This document shows positions 51,870-60,527 of a stretch of 64,000 bases of DNA, piece by piece; positions within the stretch are counted from its first letter, which is position 1, and every line of letters starts with the position of its first letter. Position numbers and translations under genes: made by a program. Source of the stretch: Ectothiorhodospira magna (GTDB lineage Bacteria > Pseudomonadota > Gammaproteobacteria > Ectothiorhodospirales > Ectothiorhodospiraceae); the NCBI RefSeq assembly GCF_900110965.1, contig NZ_FOFO01000008.1, positions 37,991-101,990 of the forward strand, read 5' to 3'. The notes below the pieces were generated by a model that saw only the letters and a program-made list of their open reading frames with translations, did no database searches and had not been told where the DNA came from.

Positions 51870-52036
51870 GTGGACCAAGCTAACCCCACACTGGATGATG
51901 TCTGGCGGCTGTTTTACGACACCGACCGCAAGATTCAAGAAGGGCGTCCTGCCCATTTACAAGGACCATCGGGTGATGGGGGCCGTGGCGGGGATGGTGG
52001 TGGAAGACAAGGTGGCCGGTGGCGTGGTAGTACATC
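51870..52036 (+). pseudogene. Broken gene with DUF3782-like ends (internal deletion/frameshift)
   Basis: A GTG at 51870, well placed behind a strong AAGGAGG, begins VDQANPTLDDVWRLFYDTDR then KIQE, the typical N-terminus of DUF3782/coiled-coil PD-(D/E)XK-like proteins. Around 51935-51945 the reading switches by frame to LPIYKDHRVMGAVAGMVVED then KVA, which resembles the C-terminal segment of the same family. So N- and C-terminal parts are fused after loss of the middle, with a frameshift. Not functional. Confidence 0.5.
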
Positions 52037-52039
52037 ATC

Positions 52040-52237
52040 ATGCTTCTTATTGCAGGCGGTGCCGGCTATATTGGCCCCCACGTGGTCAGGCCTCTGGTTT
52101 GTGCCGGACACACGTTGATTGTGCTGGATAATCCCTTCACCCGTTATGGCGAATTGATGGCGGGAGATCTGGCCGATACCTGGTTGCTGGAGCCGCTGCT
52201 TCAGGCAACACCATGGCGGCGTCGGGCTTGTACCTGA
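52040..52237 (+). pseudogene. galE-like N-terminal fragment
   Basis: The frame MLLIAGGAGYIGPHVVRPLV then CAGHTLIVLDN is the NAD-binding start of UDP-glucose 4-epimerase (GxxGxxG with VTGGAGYIGSHV in intact homologues). GDLADTWLLEPLL continues the homology after loss of several residues, and the frame stops at 52237 after 65 codons instead of about 330. The Ser-Tyr-Lys catalytic region is missing, so it is a truncated relic. Confidence 0.7.
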
Positions 52238-52322
52238 CATCATTGCTCAAGTATTTTTAGGCCGTGCTCCCACACTGCAAGGCCCATGCCTGCAGCTCCC
52301 ACGGCTGTTTCAAGGTGAATCC

Positions 52323-53090
52323 ATGTCCTCGACCAACGTGACGAACATCAAGGCACTCAAGCAGGCATGCAAGACCTGCGGCCTGCGTGATCTGTGTCTG
52401 CCCCTGGGGGTTGCCACAGAAGATCTGTCCTTGCTGGAAGGTATCATCAGCCGCAAACGGCCATTACAGCGTCGTGACGTGATCTATCAGGCCGGCGATC
52501 CCCTCACTTGCCTGTACGCAGTGCGTACCGGCTCGGTCAAAACCTTTGTCCTGACCAATGACGGCGAAGAACAGGTGACCGGTTTTCATCTGCCCGGCGA
52601 ACTGCTGGGGCTGGATGCCATTAACGATGGCACCCACCCCTGTACCGCTCTGGCCCTGGAGACGGCCAGTGTCTGTGAAATTCCCTTTCATCTGCTGGAA
52701 GAACTGGCTGGACGCACTCCCCGTTTGCAACACCAGTTGCTGCGCATCATGAGCCGGGAAATCCAGACCGATGAGCATCTGATGACCCTGTTGGGACATC
52801 GCGCCTCCGATGCCAGGCTGGCGGCTTTTTTGCTGAATCTGTCCCGTCGTTTCGGGATGCGGGGGTTCTCCCGCCATGAATTCAATCTCACCATGTCCCG
52901 TTGCGAGATCGGCAATTACCTGGGGCTGGCAGTGGAAACGGTCAGCCGGATGCTCAGCCGGTTCCAGGATCAGGGACTGATTCAGGTGCAACGCAAGTTC
53001 ATCATCATCCTCGATGTGGACGGCCTGCGGGAGATTGCCGGCGTTCATGGTCATGAATCACGCCAGTCGGAACAGGTCTCCGGCAGTTAA
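52323..53090 (+). CDS. fnr: FNR-type oxygen-responsive regulator
   Basis: Crp/Fnr-family regulator of anaerobic metabolism, 255 residues. Cluster ligands C16, C19 and C25 (C-x2-C-x5-C) plus C118 in ASVCEIPF match the four cysteines that hold the oxygen-labile 4Fe-4S cluster of E. coli FNR. The cNMP-like domain spans about 40-150, then a dimer helix, and the C-terminal helix-turn-helix with CEIGNYLGLAVETVSRMLSRF, whose E-x2-S-R pattern recognises TTGAT half sites. No clear FNR box was found upstream. Confidence 0.94.
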   Translation: MSSTNVTNIKALKQACKTCGLRDLCLPLGVATEDLSLLEGIISRKRPLQRRDVIYQAGDPLTCLYAVRTGSVKTFVLTNDGEEQVTGFHLPGELLGLDAINDGTHPCTALALETASVCEIPFHLLEELAGRTPRLQHQLLRIMSREIQTDEHLMTLLGHRASDARLAAFLLNLSRRFGMRGFSRHEFNLTMSRCEIGNYLGLAVETVSRMLSRFQDQGLIQVQRKFIIILDVDGLREIAGVHGHESRQSEQVSGS

Positions 53091-53170
53091 TTGGATTGAG
53101 AATACTCGCTTGGACGTGACTTTCCTCCTCCACGGTCGTAGTCTCTGGGCAAACCCTTATTGACTGCACC

Positions 53171-54472
53171 ATGTCCCTGGACTCTCTCAAAGCCCTTGTC
53201 CCCATCCTGCTGGTGCCTCTGACCCTGGCTCTGGGTATGGGGGCAGCGATCCAGGGGGAATGGTTGCCCCCCCTGTCCCAGGGATTGCTGGAGACCCTGC
53301 CCTGGCTGATGGGGGTGCTGGCAGGGGTGCTGGCCCTGATTTATGGCCGTACCCGTACCCTGATTGCCGTCATTCTGGTGCTGGCGGTTTATCTGGGCAG
53401 CATGTTTCAAATTCGCCCCATGGCCATGACGCCGGAGACAGACCTGATGCCGGCCCTGGGGTATGCCTTGATGACCTTGCTGGTGCCTTTGGCTTTCATG
53501 GCCAATGCCTTATGGACCGAGCGCCATCATCTGATGGTGGATCTGCTGCTGCGACTGGGGGTTTTTGGCATCGTGGCCGGGATGGCGCTGCTGATCGCCG
53601 CTGGTCATCCAGAGGGTATGGCCAGGGTAGTGCTGACCACCCATTGGCCTGCCGTCCATTGGGACGGCTACAAGATGCCCCAGCTTGCCTTCTGGAGCCT
53701 GCTGGTGAGCCTGGGGGTCATGGGGTTTTGCCTTATGCGTCACCCCGGCCCCCAGGGTATCGGTCAGTGGATCGCCCTGGCCGGAATCGGCTGGATGCTG
53801 CCACAACTGTTTCACCCCTATGCGGTGCCCCTGTTCACCACCACCTTGTTGCTGATCCTGGCCATCGCCGTGGTGCATGAATCCTTTCAGATGGCTTTTC
53901 GTGACGACCTCACCGGCCTGCCCGGTCGGCGCGCCCTCAATGAGCGGTTACAGCGCCTGGGGCGGCGCTATGCCATTGCCATGACCGACGTGGATCACTT
54001 TAAAAAATTCAATGACACCTACGGTCACGACCTGGGTGATCAGGTGCTGCGGGTGGTGGCTGCCCAATTGCGGCGAGTGGGCGGAGGGGGGCGGGCCTAC
54101 CGCTATGGAGGAGAGGAATTCACCATCGTTTTCCCTGGCCGGACGGCTGCCCAATGTGTGACCCATCTGGAGGCGGTTCGAAAGGCCATTGAAACCTATC
54201 AGATTGCCATTCGGGATACCCGGACCCGACCCGATAACCACCGGGATGGCAAAACCCAGCGAGGACGGGGTAAGGTCAGCACTGTTTCCGTGACCATCAG
54301 TATGGGGGTGGCTGAACGTACCGCCGATTATCCAGACCCGGAACAGGTGATCAAGGCGGCAGACCAGGCCCTGTATTCAGCCAAGGCGGGAGGGCGCAAT
54401 CAGGTATGTGTGGCTCCAGACCCACGTCTGGCACTGCCCACCATTACGGACGCCAGCAATCCTTTGCGCTAA
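53171..54472 (+). CDS. Membrane-bound diguanylate cyclase (GGDEF)
   Basis: A 433-residue protein with about seven hydrophobic helices in the first 245 residues and a C-terminal GGDEF domain. DDLTGLPGRRALNERL begins the domain, DVDHFKKFNDTYGHDLGDQVL holds metal ligands, and the active site reads GGEEF in YRYGGEEFTIVF, so it should make cyclic-di-GMP. A short charged insert (about 353-372) lies inside the domain. No RxxD inhibitory site was noticed. It follows fnr by 80 bases, so oxygen status may affect it. Confidence 0.9.
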   Translation: MSLDSLKALVPILLVPLTLALGMGAAIQGEWLPPLSQGLLETLPWLMGVLAGVLALIYGRTRTLIAVILVLAVYLGSMFQIRPMAMTPETDLMPALGYALMTLLVPLAFMANALWTERHHLMVDLLLRLGVFGIVAGMALLIAAGHPEGMARVVLTTHWPAVHWDGYKMPQLAFWSLLVSLGVMGFCLMRHPGPQGIGQWIALAGIGWMLPQLFHPYAVPLFTTTLLLILAIAVVHESFQMAFRDDLTGLPGRRALNERLQRLGRRYAIAMTDVDHFKKFNDTYGHDLGDQVLRVVAAQLRRVGGGGRAYRYGGEEFTIVFPGRTAAQCVTHLEAVRKAIETYQIAIRDTRTRPDNHRDGKTQRGRGKVSTVSVTISMGVAERTADYPDPEQVIKAADQALYSAKAGGRNQVCVAPDPRLALPTITDASNPLR

Positions 54473-54506
54473 GCTTAATGCACAACCACCACAACAGGAG
54501 ATCTTC

Positions 54507-54983
54507 ATGTCTCAGGATAAGCATCCCTTCGATGTCTCCGAGCTGACCCGGCTCATGGACCCCCAGCGTTACATGGATCAGATGAATGAATTGATGCGAC
54601 AGTTCAAGATGCCCAACGTGGATATGTCCGCCCTGATGGAACTGCAGCGGAAAAACGTGGAGGCCATGGTTGCCGCCAACCGCACCATGATGGAAAGCAG
54701 CGAAGCCCTGATGAAGCGCCAGACGGAAATGCTGACCCAGGCCATGAATGAAGCCACAGAAATGGCCCGTACCATGGGATCGGCCAAGCAGGACGATCTG
54801 CCCGCCAGGCAGGTGGACATGGTGGGCCAGGTCTACGACCGGATGAGTAGCCACACCCGCGAAACCTTTGAATCCATGCGCTTGGCCCAGGAAGCGGCCC
54901 TGGAGCGGCTGGATCAGCGTTTCCGGGAACTGCTCGAAGAACTCAAGGACATGTCCCTCAATCAGAATCAGGACAAGGGCTAA
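54507..54983 (+). CDS. Phasin-like protein
   Basis: A 158-residue, almost wholly helical and charged protein with Met/Gln/Glu-rich amphipathic segments (MDPQRYMDQMNELMRQFKMP, later SSHTRETFESMRLAQEAALE). This style matches phasin-type granule-associated proteins, though no decisive motif exists. The start at 54507 is preceded by AGGAG. A strong terminator follows directly. Confidence 0.55.
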   Translation: MSQDKHPFDVSELTRLMDPQRYMDQMNELMRQFKMPNVDMSALMELQRKNVEAMVAANRTMMESSEALMKRQTEMLTQAMNEATEMARTMGSAKQDDLPARQVDMVGQVYDRMSSHTRETFESMRLAQEAALERLDQRFRELLEELKDMSLNQNQDKG

Positions 54984-54989
54984 AATGCC

Positions 54990-55018
54990 TCCCCCGGCAT
55001 CAGCCGGGGGATTTTTTT
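54990..55018 (+). terminator. Rho-independent terminator, likely bidirectional
   Basis: A perfect 9-bp GC-rich stem (54990-54998 with 55003-55011) and 4-base loop are followed by seven T. It lies 7 bases past the phasin-like stop and just before the convergent TauE gene stop, so it can serve both directions. Confidence 0.9.
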
Positions 55019-55775
55019 AGTTCAACGCCCGCAGAAACTGGACCACCAGCAGGATGCTCAGTACCCAGAGCAGCCCCTTGAGCCAGCCCCGGTAGGTGTC
55101 TGCCGCCACCCGCTCCCGCAACCACATCCCACCCCGCAGGCCGATCAGGGCCGTAATACCCAAAGGCAAAGAGAGCAGCAGCAGGTTGGGTCCAAGCATA
55201 CCCAGCAGGGCGAAGGTGACGGCCTGGGTGCCCTTGCCCAGCAAAAAACACAGATTGATGGCCTGAACCAGCACCACGGGGGCCAGCCGCAGTTCCAGAA
55301 AATAGATCATCATCACCGGCCCACCTACATTGACTGTCCCTCCCAGCAGCCCTCCCAGCAGGCCCGCTCCGGCTCCACTGGCTTTGGGGTGACGACCGAT
55401 CCAGTTCCAGTTGATGCGCTTGATCTGGTCCGACAACAGATAGAGCACCACCGTGGCGGCCAGCAGCAATCGGAAGGGGTTGGGGTCCATGGCCACCAGC
55501 ACCAGAGTACCCAGGGCAGACCCCACCAGCATCCAGCCCGCCACCGGCCAGAATCGGACCACGCTGTCCAGCCAGTTTCCCCCCCGGATCAAACTCCAGA
55601 GGTTGACTGCAATATTGGGAGCCAGAGTCAGCAAAATGGCGGTCTTGACATCGGTGACCAGTGCCAGGATCGGGGTGGCAATCATTGGAAATCCCAATCC
55701 AAAAGCACCGTGAACCAGACCGGCAACCAAAGTGACCATCAAGCCAATAAGGATTTCTTCGCTACCCAGTGTCAT
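55017..55775 (-). CDS. TauE/SafE family membrane permease
   Basis: Inner-membrane protein of 252 residues in the TauE/SafE family, thought to export or import sulfite, sulfoacetate or other small anions. Eight or so hydrophobic helices; the family's GLVHGAFGLGFPMIATPIL block (about 18-36) and GLLGGLLGGTVNVGGPVMMIYFL block (about 135-157) are clear. The start is set at MTLGSEEILIGLM; the upstream open frame of 22 codons is inside DUF1028. Overlaps the DUF1028 gene by 14 bases. Confidence 0.87.
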   Translation of the reverse strand: MTLGSEEILIGLMVTLVAGLVHGAFGLGFPMIATPILALVTDVKTAILLTLAPNIAVNLWSLIRGGNWLDSVVRFWPVAGWMLVGSALGTLVLVAMDPNPFRLLLAATVVLYLLSDQIKRINWNWIGRHPKASGAGAGLLGGLLGGTVNVGGPVMMIYFLELRLAPVVLVQAINLCFLLGKGTQAVTFALLGMLGPNLLLLSLPLGITALIGLRGGMWLRERVAADTYRGWLKGLLWVLSILLVVQFLRALN

Positions 55776-56748
55776 GATCGGAATGGTCTGGCGTCGGGGG
55801 GGCAGGGGGCATGTCGCCCCGGGAGGATAACAGTCGCGCAATCAATGCCGGATCATCGGGTAAAAACCGGCTTTTTGCCACCCGGATCAATAACAGGGAC
55901 CAATGGGGGGCGCGGTGGAACAGGGCATTGAGCAGAGCCTCGGCCTGGGCCTCATGGCCGGCGTTGATCAGTGCCACTGCCCGCCAGAACACCAGTTCGT
56001 CCTCATCTGGCGCCAGGGCCTCGGCCTGAGTAAAGGCCCGGATGGCCTGATCATATTCCCCATGCCGGAGGTGATGTCCGCCCAGGGTATTGAACGTGTA
56101 GGCAGCCTTGAGAGTGACCAGACGTCGCAGCTCCCGCACCGGTGTGGGGTGATCCTCCACCCGCAGGTCCAAAATCATGTCCTGGGCCGGATCACCGGTG
56201 GCCGTGCCACTCACCACCATGATGGCCGCAGAGCGCCGGCCCCGCAGGTCGCCACCCTGGGCCTGAGCCGCTTCCAGTGCGGCCAGAAGACGCTGGGGGA
56301 AATCACCCTGGGCCGCTTCGTAAGCCCGGCCCATGGCGTCCCAGGTGCCGTCCTTGAGCAACATGTTGCCCAGACAGGCATATTCATCCCCCAGACAATG
56401 TCCCGCCTCGTCAATACATAAACTGCCGGTATGGGCCACCACATCGCCCTGGGTATCGATCATCCCGGCCTGCCGGTAATCCATGTGATGATCCTGTGCC
56501 AGCAGCCGCCGCAGGGCTGCACCGGCACTGGCGCCCTCCTGCATCAAACGGGGGCCTTCGGTGGCATAGATGAGGCTGGCAAAGGATTGAATGGTGCCCG
56601 CCCCCACCCCGGCCCGTGCAAAGGGGGCCACACTGCCCACGGCAAAGTGATGGGACTGTACCGCCACCCCCAGTTGATCCTGAACCGGGTCACGGGCCAC
56701 GATGGAGTAGGTGGCCACGGGCGCAAAAGCAGGCAAGGATGGCGCCAT
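55762..56748 (-). CDS. DUF1028 N-terminal hydrolase-like protein with TPR tail
   Basis: A 328-residue protein. The N-terminal two thirds is DUF1028: VATYSIVARDPVQDQLGVAV, FAVGSVAPFARAGVGAGTIQSFA and ALRRLLAQDHHMDYRQAGMID, a putative N-terminal-nucleophile hydrolase. The last about 110 residues form tetratricopeptide-like repeats (HLRHGEYDQAIRAFTQAEAL, EDELVFWRAVALINAGHEAQAEALL). Start set at MAPSLPAF at 56748, because the ORF extension overlaps the upstream gene. Its role is unknown; it sits in one transcript with TauE. Confidence 0.8.
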   Translation of the reverse strand: MAPSLPAFAPVATYSIVARDPVQDQLGVAVQSHHFAVGSVAPFARAGVGAGTIQSFASLIYATEGPRLMQEGASAGAALRRLLAQDHHMDYRQAGMIDTQGDVVAHTGSLCIDEAGHCLGDEYACLGNMLLKDGTWDAMGRAYEAAQGDFPQRLLAALEAAQAQGGDLRGRRSAAIMVVSGTATGDPAQDMILDLRVEDHPTPVRELRRLVTLKAAYTFNTLGGHHLRHGEYDQAIRAFTQAEALAPDEDELVFWRAVALINAGHEAQAEALLNALFHRAPHWSLLLIRVAKSRFLPDDPALIARLLSSRGDMPPAPPTPDHSDHDTG

Positions 56749-56752
56749 CAGG

Positions 56753-58195
56753 TCAGCGCAGCAGGTTGAGGTTGAAATGGGCGCTGATAAAACTCTGAAA
56801 CTTGGCCACGTCTTCAAAGGCGATTTTGAGCTTCACCTGCTCCATCTGGCTCATTTGCTGCAAAGCCACACAATTATTCGGTGGCTTGCCCTGTTCCACC
56901 GCCCGTACCTGGGCGCGCAAGCGCATCAATACCAGAAAATCAAAACTTTCCTGCAGGTCTTCGGCCTGATCGGGTTTAATCACACCCTGCCGGGTCAGGG
57001 CCTGAAGGCGTTGGTGGGTGCCCCCATCGAGGGCATTGAGTTCCAGAGCCAGGGCTTTGATGCCATCGGTCAGTGCAAAGATGCCGCCCTTTTTCAGGTC
57101 CACCTCCCCCCTGATGGCCCCTTGAGTGCCGGTCTTGATTTTGCCCAGCCAGCCCAATGGGGGCCTAAAGCGCAGCATGTTTTCTGCCATGCGCATGATA
57201 AACAGCCGGTTTTCCGCCAGGCGGTGATAAATATGGGCCTTGAGCTTGCGCTCCAGGGTGACATCGCCGTGGAGTGTGCGAATATCGGCGAACATGCTCA
57301 CATTGGGGATGTTTTTCGGGCTGGGAGTGATCAGCCACCGATCCAGTTCCCGGTACCATTCCGACAGACTGCGTCGCCAGGCAGAATGACTGGCCATGAT
57401 GCCACCGGGGCAGGCGGGAACGCCGATGTCGATGAGTTGCTCGATGAGTACCTGGGAGAAGGTTTCGATCCTGGCAATGTCTTCTGCCGAAAGATCATCG
57501 TCATAGACAATGGCATTGTCCTGATCGGTGGACAGGGTCTGTTCGCAGCGTCCTTCGCTGCCCATCACCATGAAGGCAAATCCCTTGGGCAGATCAGGGC
57601 ATTGAGCCTGTCGCACCAGATGGATCAGCCGCAGCAGAATCTGGTCGTTGAGATGGGCAATGAGCTGCACCAGGTCCTGCACCCGGGTGGTGGTGCCGCT
57701 CAGTCGCACCACCAGGTCCTGGATACGGGCATGGAGTACCTTGAGGTCTTCGACGGAGCGGGCCTTTTCAATGTCCCGGACCAACTGATGGGGCGAGTGA
57801 CTTTGCATACGCAGAATATCCGTGTCGGTGATGATACCGTTGAGGGCGCCATCATCGCCCACCACCACCAGGCGGTGAATATGTCGCCGTGACATGCGAT
57901 AGAGCGCTTCATAAAGCACGTCTTCTTCGCGGATGGTGGTCAGGGGTGAGTTCATCACATCCGCCACCTTGAAGGTAGCGGGATCCCGGCCCGACGGCAC
58001 CACCTTGTTGCGCAGATCCCGATCCGTGATGATCCCGATGGGCGCGCCGGCATCATCACAGACCACCACGCTGGAGATATTCTTTTCCTTCATGATCTTG
58101 ACCACATCCACAAGTCCTTGATCGGGATGGCAGGTCACTACCTGACGTTGGCAGATGTCACCCACAGGACGAAAAAACTGGTTCTCGTCGTTCAT
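56753..58195 (-). CDS. CBS-pair / DUF294 nucleotidyltransferase-like protein
   Basis: A 480-residue regulatory protein. Two CBS motifs at about 15-130 (GIITDRDLRNK and GIITDTDILRMQ) bind adenine nucleotides; then the DUF294 nucleotidyltransferase-like region with MGSEGRCEQTLSTDQDNAIVYDD and a C-terminal DUF294 domain. The start is the ATG at 58195. In many gammaproteobacteria this protein is encoded beside a DnaQ-type exonuclease; here the neighbour is a cytidylate-kinase-like gene on the other strand. Function unknown. Confidence 0.88.
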   Translation of the reverse strand: MNDENQFFRPVGDICQRQVVTCHPDQGLVDVVKIMKEKNISSVVVCDDAGAPIGIITDRDLRNKVVPSGRDPATFKVADVMNSPLTTIREEDVLYEALYRMSRRHIHRLVVVGDDGALNGIITDTDILRMQSHSPHQLVRDIEKARSVEDLKVLHARIQDLVVRLSGTTTRVQDLVQLIAHLNDQILLRLIHLVRQAQCPDLPKGFAFMVMGSEGRCEQTLSTDQDNAIVYDDDLSAEDIARIETFSQVLIEQLIDIGVPACPGGIMASHSAWRRSLSEWYRELDRWLITPSPKNIPNVSMFADIRTLHGDVTLERKLKAHIYHRLAENRLFIMRMAENMLRFRPPLGWLGKIKTGTQGAIRGEVDLKKGGIFALTDGIKALALELNALDGGTHQRLQALTRQGVIKPDQAEDLQESFDFLVLMRLRAQVRAVEQGKPPNNCVALQQMSQMEQVKLKIAFEDVAKFQSFISAHFNLNLLR

Positions 58196-58341
58196 AATAT
58201 TGCATATTCCTTTGCCGGCTGACCGGCAGTCTGGCACAGGACCGGGTCCGGGCGGGTGCGCAGTTGGAGTCGGTTTCCTGAACCCGCCGGGGTCCGGATG
58301 ATTTAACATGGGGGCCTGTTCGCTGACTGCACAGGTGCCCC

Positions 58342-59058
58342 ATGCCTTACGATGTGAATGATCTCATCCAGCGCTATATACGGTCACAGACCTACGGCAA
58401 TGATTCCACGAATTCAGGCCGGGACCGAATCGGTCCGCCCTTGATCGCCCTGTCTCGTGACTATGGGGCGGGTGGCGAGGATATCGCAAGGATTCTGGCC
58501 CAGCGGCTCAAGGTATCCTACATTGACGATGATCTGCTCGACCGGATGGCCAAACACACGGAGCAGGACCGGGATCTGCTACGCAAGCTGGACGAAAGGG
58601 TCTCTGCCTGGAAAACCACCTGGATCTATTCAGTCATCTCCGGTGATGCCTATTTCATGAGTACCTACCGCAAGGCCCTGGTCAATGTCCTGCTGGCCAT
58701 CTCTGCCGAGGGTGGGGTGATCATGGGGCGGGGCGCTCATGTGTTCTTGCGGGATCGGGGGGCCTTTCGGGTGCGGATCTGTGGCTCTCCCCTGTATTGT
58801 GCCCGGCGAGTGGCCGAACAGGAAGGACTCGACGAGGAGGAGGCCAGGGAAAAGGTGGATACCATCAATCAGCAACGCCAGCAGTTCCTCTGGAGCCTGA
58901 TCCAGCGACGTACCAACGACCCTGCCCAATTTGATTTGACCATCAACACCGATAGACTCCACGACTGGGACAAGGTGGCTGCCCTGATTCTGGGGGCGAT
59001 GAAGGACGCCGGCCTGTCATCCCAGGGGGGGACCATCAGAGGACATCATAGACTGTGA
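58342..59058 (+). CDS. Cytidylate kinase-like protein
   Basis: A 238-residue protein of the cytidylate kinase-like family (PF13189). Its ALSRDYGAGGEDIARILAQRL at about 35-55 is the modified P-loop, and VIMGRGAHVFLRDRG plus RVRICGSPLYCARRVAEQEG follow. True cytidylate kinases differ, so the substrate is unknown. The stop overlaps the start of the atpC-like gene (GTGA at 59055-59058), so the two are translationally coupled. Confidence 0.85.
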   Translation: MPYDVNDLIQRYIRSQTYGNDSTNSGRDRIGPPLIALSRDYGAGGEDIARILAQRLKVSYIDDDLLDRMAKHTEQDRDLLRKLDERVSAWKTTWIYSVISGDAYFMSTYRKALVNVLLAISAEGGVIMGRGAHVFLRDRGAFRVRICGSPLYCARRVAEQEGLDEEEAREKVDTINQQRQQFLWSLIQRRTNDPAQFDLTINTDRLHDWDKVAALILGAMKDAGLSSQGGTIRGHHRL

Positions 59059-59519
59059 GCGTATCAAGAATGCCCCGTACCCAGGCCACCATGAGGCTGG
59101 ACATCGTCAGCGCCGAAGGTCAGCTCTATGCCGGCGACGTACATCAGGTATGCATTATGGGCGCCAAGGGTGAACTGGGTATCCTGCCCCGTCATTCTGC
59201 CCTGCTGACCACGATCCGTCCTGGTGTGGTGCGCTTCATTCCCGTGGGCACCGATGAGGAAAATTACCTTTATGTCTCCGGCGGTATGCTGGAGGTTCAG
59301 CCTCACGGGGTGATTGTGCTGGCAGATCTGGCCATGCGCTGTGAGGACATTGACGAGCAGGCCGCCCGTGAGGCCAAGCGGCGAGCGCTGGATATGATGC
59401 AAAACAGTGTGCTCTATACCGACCGGGATGAGGCCCAGGCAGTGCTGTTGCAGGCCATGGCCCAACTGGCGGTGGTGGATAACACCCGCAAGAACCGCAA
59501 GGCCCGCAAACGCGCCTAA
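59055..59519 (+). CDS. atpC: ATP synthase epsilon subunit, orphan copy
   Basis: F1 epsilon subunit-type protein of 154 residues. The N-terminal beta barrel LDIVSAEGQLYAGDVHQVCI then MGAKGELGILPRHSALLTTIRPG is unmistakable, and the C-terminal helices follow (EAKRRALDMMQNSVLYTDRDEAQ). No other atp gene is adjacent. The GTG at 59055 overlapping the kinase-like stop is chosen; ATG at 59070 is possible. It may belong to a second or dispersed ATP synthase. It converges with the aspartoacylase-family gene. Confidence 0.88.
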   Translation: MSVSRMPRTQATMRLDIVSAEGQLYAGDVHQVCIMGAKGELGILPRHSALLTTIRPGVVRFIPVGTDEENYLYVSGGMLEVQPHGVIVLADLAMRCEDIDEQAAREAKRRALDMMQNSVLYTDRDEAQAVLLQAMAQLAVVDNTRKNRKARKRA

Positions 59520-60499
59520 TTCGATGGCGCCAGCCGGAAGCTGGGTTCAGCCCGGTAGAACCATTCGTTACCTGGCAGGGCATTGGGGTTGGGAAAGACA
59601 ATAAAGCCATCTGCCGGGGCCAGCACCGGAGTGCCATCGTGGCGGCGCCCGATTTCATCCCCGGTGTGGATGGGATCAAAGCTGGTCCAGTCACGGCTGA
59701 AATGGTCCTGGGGGTGGTTACGGTCGATGACATCCACCAGTTTGAGCACCTGGGGATGAGACACCGGTGCGGGCAGGGGCAGGCTGTCTACCAGGTGCAG
59801 ATGGGCCAGGGTATTGAGAATGGCCTGATGGGCGACATGTGGGGCGTCCGGTGCCTCGTGCTGGCCGCATTCCAGGGTCAGGGCATAGCCGCCCTGGGCA
59901 CGCATGAACTCCGTGGTCCCAATGCCATAGCCAGGATCAGTACCGAGCATCTGCGCTCGCAGGTCGGGGTTGGGGTGACGCAGACGGCGAGCCACACCCA
60001 GGGCGTAGGTCTCCAGCCAGCCCTCCACGATACGCCGTGCCCCCAGGCGTCGGGCCAGGGCCTCTTCCTCCGCCGCCTGGGTGAATGGCTCCAGTTCACC
60101 GGTATTGTTCGGGGGGCCGAGCATGACAAAGGGTTCCCCAGGGGTATGAAAGGAATGCAGGTCCAGCAATACATCATGTCGCGCCAGCAGGGGTCCCAGA
60201 CGATTGGCCAGATGATCTTCAAAATCCACCGGTGGATCGCTGATGCGGAAATTGCGATTGAGGTTGCGTTCTCCCATCCGTTGCCGGCGGCTGAAGGCCA
60301 GGGGATTGGCAATGGGAACAAAGGTCACCAATCCCCGGTTCAATATCAGTTCACCGCTATCCAGGGCCGCCATGACCCGTTCGATACCCAAGGTGCCGCA
60401 GGTCTCGTTGCCATGCACTGCCCCCAGTACAATGAGCCGCACCCCAGAGTTCAGGCCATGGTAGGTGATGGAGCGGATCAGGGTCGGATGGTGGGACAT
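59516..60499 (-). CDS. Succinylglutamate desuccinylase/aspartoacylase family hydrolase
   Basis: Zinc-dependent deacylase of 327 residues. The zinc motif H-x-x-E is visible in LGAVHGNETCG, and NRNFR plus LLDLHSF complete the site (R-N-F-R and late His). LECGQHEA also fits the family. Substrate is unknown: N-acyl amino acids are typical. Start at MSHHPTL is at 60499. It is the last gene of the DUF3775-DinB-hydrolase unit and converges with the orphan atpC. Confidence 0.86.
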   Translation of the reverse strand: MSHHPTLIRSITYHGLNSGVRLIVLGAVHGNETCGTLGIERVMAALDSGELILNRGLVTFVPIANPLAFSRRQRMGERNLNRNFRISDPPVDFEDHLANRLGPLLARHDVLLDLHSFHTPGEPFVMLGPPNNTGELEPFTQAAEEEALARRLGARRIVEGWLETYALGVARRLRHPNPDLRAQMLGTDPGYGIGTTEFMRAQGGYALTLECGQHEAPDAPHVAHQAILNTLAHLHLVDSLPLPAPVSHPQVLKLVDVIDRNHPQDHFSRDWTSFDPIHTGDEIGRRHDGTPVLAPADGFIVFPNPNALPGNEWFYRAEPSFRLAPSN

Positions 60500-60527
60500 G
60501 GCAAGTACCTGCAAGGAAGGCAGAAAG

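Noticed and set aside
52238..52322. FNR autoregulatory box upstream of fnr
   Set aside because: No TTGAT-N4-ATCAA match was seen in the gap before the start codon.
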